Shown: in pieces, positions 55,401 to 64,000 of the stretch
How positions within the stretch are numbered: position 1 is the first letter of the stretch
Layout: every line of letters begins with the position of its first letter
Source: Celoporthe dispersa
Lineage: Eukaryota; Ascomycota; Sordariomycetes; Diaporthales; Cryphonectriaceae
Length of the DNA: 64,000 nt
Assembly (NCBI GenBank): GCA_016584495.1
Contig: WAID01000003.1
Location: 5,970,501 to 6,034,500, forward strand
Direction: 5' to 3'
Translations under genes and position numbers: made by a program
Notes under the pieces: model-generated
Told to the model about the DNA's origin: nothing
The model's input: only the letters and a program-made list of their open reading frames with translations
Database searches by the model: none

Positions 55401-57115
55401 TTACCCCTCCTCTTCGTCATCATCAAGGTTGAGAAGGTCGAATCGGTTCGTCATGATGTTGGAATTTCGCTTCTTGGTGTTGACATATCCGTTCCGGGGC
55501 CTCGAAGAGGCGGGTTGGTCAAGAGGTTGACAGCACTCGTCAACATCCCATTCGATCTTGCTTTGCTTGTATTTCCTATTTCGAAGATGAGCAAGAAGTT
55601 CCGGAATACAAATCAGGACATGCTTACCCTCGACTCTTCATGCAGGTCCTAGCGAACATGGCATTGTGCACCGAGTTGGTCTCGATGTAGCAGCTCCCGC
55701 CCCGGAACTCAACTTTTATAACAACCAGATTATGGATATGATCCAGGTCTTCCCTGACGGTAGCTTCGGTTAGAGCAGGATCGCAGCGGCGGAGGACGAG
55801 GTTGCGTGTGGCCCCTTGGCGAATGTTGCTAGCGACGTGGGCCGGCATGATGAACTGGCGCTCGTCCCAGCGGACGTCGACCTATACGGCGTCAGGATCA
55901 GAACTAAGGTTTTGGGTATAGTATCTTGTGTGTCCTTACTCGCTTTTGTCTGATGTACAGGTCATGGCGACGGATGTGGTCGAAGAAAGCTCGAGCGTCA
56001 GCAGCTTGCAGAAAGGCTACCACTGCTGTATGATCGCGAGGCCTCATGTGGACGTTCAGAAGCAGCCCTCCTCGCACGGCCTTTGTGAGGTCCGAATAAG
56101 TTGTCCCTTCTGCCAGATTGCTTAACAGAAGCGATCTATTGCACTGACGCTGGTAGCTTAGGCGCGATCGATCCTGGCCGTTCGATTGGTGGCTGTCGGG
56201 GATACCAGCACGCCCACAACCTGATGTATCTTCGTCATCTTCAGGGACTTCGACATCGTCCCAGTTATATGTCTCTTGGGGGAAGACGTGTGCAAACGAC
56301 TGGGCCCGTGGGTTGTAGTTGCCACAGCCGTTTGACGTGTCACGAGAGGGACGCGGCCGGGAGGCCGGCGATACAAAGGCGTCGGCTGGTGCGCTGAGAT
56401 CGGTCGAGTTGGCTGAAACTGCCACGGCAGCAGAACATGTCTTCTGCTGCTCAATTGCAGTGTCGTCCATACTGAGGAGCTACACCAACTTAGCATTTGC
56501 CAGGCCATGCAGGCGGACTGGCCGAAACAGCTGGAGGCCTTGCGGGCCTCACGCAAACCTACACCGATCGTATCCTCGCCCACACCACCCCTCAACAGAT
56601 TGTAGCACAAGTGCTCTACACCCAAAGTTAGAGCCTATTGTCATGATACCCAGAGACCGTTCGGTTGAAGAGATGTAATCGTACCGTACTTGGCGGCGAT
56701 CTTCTTGAGGTCGTCATACTCGGATTGGGAGATCGAGACAAGAGGGACCGTGAGCTCATCGGGGTTCTCGAATGACAGGTCAGGTCAAGGTCACTTCTTT
56801 AGTACCCTCGATACTCAAGATACTGTAAACTCACAAAATTCGCCCTGTGCACATAGAAGGTCAGCATGTAGGATAGTATGGTATTGAGAGCAATGAAAGT
56901 ATCAATATGATGCAGAATTCTGACCGAACAGAGGTTCAACCAACGAGCATGAACTACAGCTAACAGCCAGATATTTTCAGGGGATCAAGTCCGATATGGA
57001 CCTCGAGGCTGAGGCTTGGGCGCAAGGCTGGGTTAGAGAGTCTTACTTACCGCCGAAGCATAGTTTCGAAATGGTTACGATCAATCGTTACCGTCTCTCC
57101 AACGAGACTCGCCAT
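55401..57115 (-). CDS. Two-RRM RNA-binding protein with a 10-nt exon
   Basis: RNA-binding protein of a Pezizomycotina family with two RRM-like domains, similar in layout to proteins annotated as related to Nrd1. Seven exons: 57115-57051, 56844-56835 (10 nt), 56766-56685, 56615-56563, 56479-55940, 55881-55628 and 55575-55401, 392 residues with all phases in agreement. The N-terminal helical region reads VTIDRNHFETMLRRANFNPD, then PLVSISQSEYDDLKKIAAKY and LLRGGVGEDTIGLLSMDDTA. RRM1 is RSLLLSNLAEGTTYSDLTKA...VVAFLQAADARAFFDHIR. RRM2 is RNLVLRRCDPALTEATVRED...KVEFRGGSCYIET. The end is MTNRFDLLNLDDDEEEG. The continuity of the N-terminal family pattern is what supports the tiny exon. The exact role is unknown. 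Confidence 0.82.
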
Positions 57116-57856
57116 GGCGCAGGCTGTGACGACGAGGAATTCAGGACAGAGGGGCGAGGTGGGAGGAAGGAGAGGAAAGAGGGGTGCAGAAGCTGAAGCT
57201 CGACCATATAATCGAGGTGGCAGAAGTAATGTGCAGTGTTGGCAGATGTGATATGATCGATGTGAGGCTCACAGCGGGCCAATTAGAGGAAGGCGCCGTT
57301 TGAGATACAGGGAATCAGTGCAGGGTCCTCTCCTCTGTCACTTCCCAAACAGCCTGTCAAGCTTCCCCGGAAAGCCGCCCCACCTCGGCAGGCGCCACTG
57401 AGAACCCAGTCCCACGGCGCCAGCAAGGTTTGTGCCACTTCTCTGTATCAGAAATACGAAGGCGATCATCACAGTGCACCTGTCTGAACGTGACACAACA
57501 GCGCAATTTGAAGAGACCATGGACGCGATGACGCTGATGATGATGAAAGGCTACGTAACGTAACTGTGAAAAGTAAAATCCGACACTGTTGAGGTCACCA
57601 ATCAACAATCTGTGCGAATCACGCCACAAACCAAATTAAGAGATGTGCTCCTAACGCTCTCCCATGCTTTGTACCTGAGATGGCCTAGGTCGACTTCGAC
57701 CACCATACGGTTTGTACGTGTCAAAACTTAGAACGCTGATACTCTGACCATATGGCCAACACCTTCAGATCGTGAAAAATGTGGTCGATGGCAGCAGAGC
57801 ACGGCAGATTCCCTCGTGCTGAGATGGCACGAAACCCAAGTGCTTGCTGAAATCTA
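57116..57856. other. Intergenic region, RRM gene / DCP2
   Basis: 741 bp: promoter of the RRM gene and 3' end of DCP2. Nothing recognisable. Confidence 0.4.
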
Positions 57857-60594
57857 CTACTTAGGAGGGTCTGAAACAGCCGTCTTTAGGTAGTTGAGCA
57901 AAAATTTCTCGTTCTCGGGCGAGATTGGGGTCTGCTGCTGGCTGATGCGACGTGTCATCGAGGCAGCCCTGCCTGCTCCATCAAGACCAGGAGACGGACC
58001 CATTGATCCCATGCGCGAGCTGGGTGACGAGAGGTTGCCTGCCTGGTAGTGCGTTGGCTCCTTTCCCTTCGGAATAGCCGCAGGACTCGCTAGGGCGCGC
58101 GCAGGAGCACCTGAACCTGGCGTCGTGAACAAAGACATAAGCTTCTGCAGCTGTTGCGGGTCGGCATCTTGACGTCGTGGTGTTGTGTTCGGGAAGGAGG
58201 CTGCGTTTGACAGCTGGGGTGGGCCGTGCTGGCCAGTGTGGTCGTAAGGCGATCGATTTACCATATCGTTCTGTGCATGGCGGTTTGGGGTGTGTCTTCC
58301 CTGAGTCCTGCCCTCGCCGCCGGCACCGTCCACTGCGAAGGCGCCAAGGAACTGTGCTCTGGACTGTGATGGCAGCTGCTGCTGAGAGCTCAACTCGGCG
58401 GGTTCTTTTGGACGCATCGCAATGCTTCGGGCTCCATATGGCAGGCCGATGCCGCCGTCTATATGTGTTGAGCCATTGTTGGCCCCGGGCACAGGCAGAT
58501 GCGTCTCGAGCCCCGGGATGAATCCAAAGGATGGTTGTTGGTGGACAGCCCCTGGGTCCGAGACAAGTGGAGCACCGTTTTCCTTCAGGTCTGGTCGAGC
58601 ATTCTCCCGTTGAGGTGACGAGGTTGATGGCTGTTTGAAGATATCCAAGAGAGCTTTCTGCTGCGTCTGAGAGACGTTCGATGGCCGTAGGGCAGCTTGA
58701 GGAACAGTTAAATGAGGGCTTCCTTGCTGTGGCATCGCGCCTGGCAAGCCTCTCTGCCCTGGAGCGTTGATCGAGGCTGGCCCGGCATAGGGCGAACCTA
58801 GCGCAACCGGGTGAATAGGTTGGTGCGGACTTGGTTGTGAGGTATCTGCTGCCGGCGGTTGAGCTGCAGGCACAACGAGACTCGAATCCTTCGCTGGGCT
58901 TGCATCTTTCTTGAAGGCATTCAACAGCGCCAAGCGACTGTTGTCTAACACCGCCGGCGGCTGTCTAAGATTGGCTACAAGTTGCTGTGGTAAATTCATG
59001 CCCGCAGGTAATGAGCCAGCCATGTTCATATGCTGCTGCATCTGCAGGGGCCTGTCATTCTGAACAGGATGAGTCGGAGCGGTAGCACCGGCGAGAATAT
59101 GATTCGCTTGGCGAGGCAGCGGCTGCGGATGGGCCAAAGCTGGTACGCCACCGCGTGCGGAGGCCATCATCATTGCCAGCTGTTGGTTCGGGGCCTGTTG
59201 GTTCGGGGCCTGGGTCTGTTCCTGGGCCGCAAGCTCCATTGAAGCTGCAGAGACACCAAGAACGGATCGCAGTTGATTGTTAATATCGTCTGGCTGGGTG
59301 GGGAAGGGTGGAGGTGCCTGGTAACTGCTGGGTCCCAGCCTCTGCGCTGCATGAGGATGATGAGGTGTATGCGGCTGTGGGGCAACATTGTAGACGTGAT
59401 CCATAGGAGTGTGCGGTACGTGAGGATGCTGGTGGTGGTGGTTGGACAGCTGTGGCGGAGCAGGCACGTCTGGCTTCTGTTGCAACATAGCAAGGAGGGC
59501 TTTCCCCTTGTCATGTTCCGCCCCCGACGTCCCAGCCTGGGATCTTTGCGTGGGTGCCTGGATCTTCAAGAGTCTCTGAAGCTCCCTGCTGGCAGCCTCA
59601 TAGGACTCTGCTGTCGTGAAGACTGGAGTCGGCTCAGGTGCTGTCTCCGTAGCCATGCCCTCCTCCTCGGTCATGACGTCCTCGAACTCCGCCTGGCTGA
59701 GGTGTCCATTCCTGTGGCTATTCCGTGACCGATCCTTCCTCCTGCGCTGCTGTCTGATCCACTTATTCAGGGGTCCAAGGAAGGATGAGATCATGAAGAA
59801 CTTGTTGGCGTTTGGAATAGCTGCGCTATTGTCTTGGCCTTGTTTCTTTGGAGTCCGGCCGGTCGGTAGGTCGGCCAGTCGGTACCACTCTATCTTGGAG
59901 ATCTCCTTTCGGGTTCTGGCCTCGAAATGCACGTTCATCGGAACGTGAGGGATGACAAACAGCTTCACATGTTGGTCCCTCATCACCACATCGAAGGACG
60001 GGAGGAGGGCTCGATCTTCAGGTATCAGCCCGGCCTCCGCGGCGTGGAACCCAGTCTCTTCATAGACCTCCCGGATAGCACAATCCAGATCATCCTCGCC
60101 TTGGTTGATCTTGCCCCTGGGAAACATCCAAGATGAGCTCTTGCTCCAGCCCTTGACAAGGACGACGGAGTCCATTGCCTCGTTCAGCAAGATTGCACCT
60201 CGTACCGGTATTCGCTTCTTGTATCCTATCCAATGCGAGTAGGCCTTTTCGTGGAGCTCGGGGCCAAGTTGGCTGGTCAGGGGACAGTGTTGGAAGATTC
60301 GGAGAGAGAAGGTGCGCAAGCTCATCTGCGGGAGCGTCGGGTCCAGCGGCCGTATGAAATCTTCGTAAAACCAGTGCGCTTCTTCAACGTGGGTTCCGAT
60401 TCGGTCGAAGCCGCTGAGCTCGGACTGTGGCAGGTTGACAATGAAACGGACACACAGGTCGTCCAGCCCTGGCACCATTCAATGTCAGCAGTGCCAGCCA
60501 ATATACAGGCACCCGGAGTCAGACTCAAAGGGGGTGAGGGGCGGAGGCAAGGACAAGACTTACATTCTTCTAGTGTTCTGGGTTGCACATCCAT
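57857..60594 (-). CDS. dcp2: mRNA decapping enzyme DCP2
   Basis: Catalytic subunit of the cytoplasmic decapping complex (P-bodies). It cleaves the m7G cap to m7GDP before 5'-3' decay. Two exons, 60594-60564 (11 codons with the junction) and 60468-57857, 880 residues. The regulatory N-domain is WLDDLCVRFIVNLPQSELSG, then AHWFYEDFIRP. The Nudix box GKINQGEDDLDCAIREVYEE-TGF occupies residues 129-151 with the REVYEE catalytic glutamates. Box B follows with FKIEWY-like SKIEWYRLADLP. A long disordered Gln/Pro/His-rich C-terminus (about 600 residues) contains short leucine-rich motifs (LLAMLQQKP, LLDIFKQ, LLNAFKK and LMSLF) that in fungi bind Edc3 and Pat1. A 15-bp tandem duplication near 59187-59216 codes for repeated QAPNQ. 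Confidence 0.95.
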
Positions 60595-62714
60595 TCTGGC
60601 AATGTGTCCTCTGGGTCATATCTGAGGCTTGACAAGTGATAGTGCAAGAAGCACAGAGGATGAAGGTGAGGGAGAGCGCACAGCTGAAGGGACTGTGTTG
60701 CTGAGGGGGCTTTTGTTGTTGTCACTGGTGGGTCTATAAACGTTGGGCTGAACCAGGAGAGGTGGTTGCTGTTCGCAGGGTTGCAATGCCTAATGAGCAA
60801 TGATGTAGCTCAGAGGCCACAGTTGCTATTGAAAAAAAGACTGATAGATATTGGCTACTTGGAAAGCAGATGTCAAGAGGTCTGGTTGCTTCACAGCGCA
60901 GGTAGGGATGTGCTGACAGGTTGTCGGCTTTGGGTAGCAGGGTGATGATGCTGAATTGAAGTCACGCAGTGCCCGAGGTCTAAGAAGCTCTGGCCAAAGG
61001 ACAGGGATCTGCCACCACAAGTAATTGCTGACTAACACTGTGGTATGTGGACAGTATGTGGGGGTAAGGGAGCCACCTTTGACTAGGGAAAATTGAAGCC
61101 TTGGGGTGCTGCTACCTACCTCTTCATGAGTGGCAGGAAAAATCACCTGTCGTGCTATGGATCTGAAAGAATTGCATATAAAATGATGGAGGTTTCTGAA
61201 AAAGCACTTAGGGTCAATTAATGTGATCTCTGGATAGCATTTAACAAGAAACCTGGGATTTAAGGCACATGCACTCTGGAAAGGTTTCTACCTCTATCTC
61301 TGTAACACATTCTCCCAGCTAATATGCAACCAGTAGGGGCCCTCTGAGTCTTCACCATTTGTTCCCTATCAATATGCTCTCTCTTCCTACTGCCTTGTTT
61401 TGGGCTGCAAGGAATTCTAATGTCTATCTACATTTCAATCGCAATATTAAACTTACTTCTACAATGGCATTCCCCGCCATATCCTGTCAAGGGCAACCTA
61501 GATTCTTAAATTCAGAAGGAGTCAGCTGTCGCAGACGTGTTCAGGTTTCAATCCAGTCATCCTAGCTTGGTACCATGTTGAGTGAGCTTATGCACCAGCC
61601 TGGCCCTAGTGAGCGAATCATCTGCCTGTGGAGCTATGAAGGCGCAGAAGTGGGATGCCAGATAGCATGAGCAGTGCCTGCTGTTCCATGCCATTGGGAG
61701 TAGAGCCCTACATGATTCTAGAGTGACAAGGTGAGTCACCCTCATTGTACCTAGGTAGTCTGGTAGTCCACAAACATATGTTAGGGGCGAGGTTTGAAGG
61801 GAGGTGCACAGCCTGGGAAATTGAACTATACATAGGATGTGGGACTGTTGCACTATGTAGACGCGCTTAAGACGCGTTCTGCTGAGACATGACATGATGG
61901 ATCAGCTCTCAGCACCGGCACCGGGCTGACATGTGTATCTTAGCACCAAATTGTAGGATGCACTGTACGGAGATACAGTACAGTACTGGAGAGCATGGAA
62001 CAGATACCTGCAATCCTGAGTCTTGTGAAGAAATGACTTCGTTTTAGATATGCAGGCGGAAGTAAACTGTGACTAGGAGATACTTATGTATTGCTACCTC
62101 ATATGGATGTCCCACTGGCAGGTTTGGAGCTGACAGTGACGTTCAGGGATTGTCCTGTGTTGTGTGCTGCACATAAGTAGCGGGAACAGAAACAGAGAAA
62201 GGAGCCTGGGCTGAGTGGTGATGTCAGGCATGGCTCTCGGCATCACGGGATCGGATCTGATAAGAATTTGACTCCGGAGCCGGGCATATCTTTTCACCCA
62301 TTGCAAAGTAGTTCGTGACGAGAAAGAATCCACAGCTGAAGGAGCTGTCCCAGCTCAGGTCAATACAGAGACAAAACCCAGAACCCTGATAGCCAAGGAT
62401 TGAAGTGGGTTGATGGTGGTGCAGTGAAGACCGTGGGCTGTCACAGTACAGGCAGGGAATTGTCCGACAGGGATCAAGGACGCGTTTGGGCGCGTTCCAC
62501 CAGCTGGACCCATATTTTCCTGCTCAAGTCCTGCCTCGCCCATCACCTACAAAAGCCTCCCGCACCCAGCAAAACACGCTCACTTCTGAACCTGACAATA
62601 ACACTCCCCAGGACACGCCCAAGAGAGACAGCATTGTTCAAAGCATTCTGCCTTGTTATTTTTTTTGCTGTTGACCTTGTCTCTCACCTTTCTCAGGACA
62701 ATCCATCTATCATC
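60595..62714. promoter_or_regulatory. Long divergent intergenic region, DCP2 / RNR2
   Basis: 2.1 kb without a supported gene. It holds both promoters, with ACGCGT boxes at 61872-61877 and 62480-62485 and a GCGCGTT at 62490-62496. The last 150 bp look like an RNR2 leader. Confidence 0.5.
62480..62496. promoter_or_regulatory. MCB/E2F-like pair upstream of RNR2
   Basis: ACGCGT (62480-62485) followed closely by GGGCGCGTT (62488-62496), about 220-235 bp before the RNR2 start. MBF-type boxes control ribonucleotide reductase genes in yeasts. A further ACGCGT lies at 61872-61877. Function here is inferred. Confidence 0.5.
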
Positions 62715-64000
62715 ATGTCTCTTGACATCACTCCCTCCAAGCAGGTGAGTACCGCTGTCCTGTCATGATTGTTGATGGTATGCTGTGTTGACACGCAGGC
62801 TAATCACTCATCTAACAGGCTGCATCTGCTATGAACTCCCTCAAGATGGAGTCTCCGGTCAAGAAGCTTGACCTTGGGATTGCAAACAAGGAGAACGACA
62901 TCCAGGATCCTGAGGTCGCCACCCTGGCCCAAGACATCGACTCGAAGCATGCCGCCACCAAGGAGGTTGTCAAGGCACAGCAGGAGCCTCCTAGGATCCC
63001 TGATCTCCGCCCCGAGGAGATGGACGAGCCCATCCTCCGCGAAAACCCTCACCGTTTCGTCCTGTTCCCCATCCAGTATCACGAGGTACGCGACGCGTTC
63101 CATCCCCCAGCCCGACGCGTTAAGTAGCCCCACACTGACACCAACACTTGGATACAGATCTGGCAGATGTACAAGAAGCACGAGGCATCCTTCTGGACCG
63201 CTGAGGAGATTGACCTGTCCAAGGACCTACACGACTGGAACAACCGTCTGACCGACGACGAGAAATACTTCATCTCTCACATCCTCGCCTTCTTTGCCGC
63301 CTCGGATGGCATTGTCAACGAGAACTTGATCGAGCGCTTCAGCGCTGAGGTTCAAATTCCCGAGGCCCGTTGCTTCTACGGCTTCCAGACCATGATGGAG
63401 AACATTCACTCCGAGACATACTCCCTCCTGATCGACACCTACATCAAGGAGCCTGCCCAGCGCACCTACCTCTTCAACGCAATCGAGACCAGTAAGTCGA
63501 GGTCTAGAGCTCTGTTCTCAGCTCGCCATCTCTAATACGATTTCTTTTAGTTCCTTGCATCCGCAAGAAGGCCGACTGGGCTCTGAGGTGGATCCAGGAC
63601 CGGGAATCTACCTACGCTCAGCGCCTTGTCGCATTCGCTGCCGTCGAGGGTATCTTCTTTAGCGGCGCCTTCGCCTCCATCTTCTGGCTCAAGAAGCGTG
63701 GCCTGATGCCTGGTCTGACCTTCTCCAACGAGCTGATTTCTCGCGACGAGGGTCTGCACACTGACTTCGCCTGCCTGCTGTTCTCCCACCTGAACAACCG
63801 CCCTAGCAAGCAGCGCGTGGAAGCCATCATCACCGATGCCGTTACCATTGAGAAGGAGTTCCTGACCGAGGCCCTGCCCTGCGGCTTGCTCGGCATGAAC
63901 GCCAACCTTATGAAGCAGTACATTGAGTTCGTCGCCGACCGTCTCCTCGTTGCCCTCGGCAATGAAAAGGTCTACAAGTCGTCCAACCCCTTCGACTTTA
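62715..64000 (+). CDS. rnr2: Ribonucleoside-diphosphate reductase small subunit (partial, runs off the end)
   Basis: Class I R2 subunit carrying the di-iron/tyrosyl radical for dNTP synthesis. Exons: 62715-62744, 62819-63085, 63158-63491 and 63551 to the window edge. The first exon codes ten residues (MSLDITPSKQ). Conserved stretches: ENPHRFVLFPIQYHEIWQMY, ASFWTAEEIDLSKD (iron ligand Asp), EARCFYGFQTMMENIHSETY (Glu and His ligands and the radical Tyr), VEGIFFSGAFASIFWLKKRG and SRDEGLHTDFACLLF (ligands). The visible protein ends in NEKVYKSSNPFDF, so only the last few dozen residues are missing. No frame break is seen. The promoter has MCB-like boxes. Confidence 0.95.

Noticed and set aside
55347..55652. 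ORF with hydrophobic start on the plus strand
   Set aside because: It lies opposite the last exons of the RRM gene and is a shadow of that coding sequence.

Overview
The window is nuclear DNA of a filamentous ascomycete (Pezizomycotina, most likely a Sordariomycete). Genes carry many short introns (about 50-100 bp) with GTRNGT donors, CTRAY branch points and YAG/AAG acceptors. Protein families are fungal (Zn2Cys6 regulators, DUF7137, eIF4G with a fungal YxxxxLL motif, two-domain FEX). Intergenic DNA holds homopolymer and CT-rich runs. No rRNA, convincing tRNA, CRISPR array or intact transposon was seen.

Layout: (1) 1-5214: start of an unknown gene (-), then the Aquarius/Cwf11 spliceosomal helicase (+). 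(2) 5601-16953: a distinctive accessory block: Zn2Cys6 regulator (-), a doubtful small ORF, a second-type inorganic pyrophosphatase (+), a PPxY alpha-arrestin (+), a divergent enolase (-) and, divergent from it, a two-domain CrcB/FEX fluoride exporter (+). Pyrophosphatase and enolase are the two classic fluoride-inhibited enzymes, so I read this as a candidate fluoride-tolerance gene cluster. It is the most interesting item in the window. (3) 16954-20599: long low-complexity leader region of eIF4G (20600-25454, +). (4) 26602-31253: DNA polymerase alpha catalytic subunit (-), divergent from a mitochondrial PPR protein (31765-33930, +). (5) 34288-38139: an unrecognised acidic protein (-) and KTI12 (-). 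(6) 40385-42648: a second Zn2Cys6 regulator (+). (7) 43270-53337: U-box cyclophilin (-), Ptm1-like seven-TM protein (+), MidA/NDUFAF7 methyltransferase (-), CDK10/11-type kinase (+), DUF7137 surface protein (-). (8) 55401-60594: two-RRM protein with a 10-nt exon (-) and DCP2 (-). (9) 62715-64000: ribonucleotide reductase small subunit (+), running off the end.

Data quality: at least eight conserved reading frames are broken by single-base indels, mostly in runs of G or C, including in eIF4G and DNA polymerase alpha. This points to homopolymer sequencing errors. The same kind of break in the enolase and the fluoride exporter should therefore not be taken as proof of pseudogenes. For genes with introns, the exon coordinates are in the evidence text and were inferred by eye from splice signals and family alignment.
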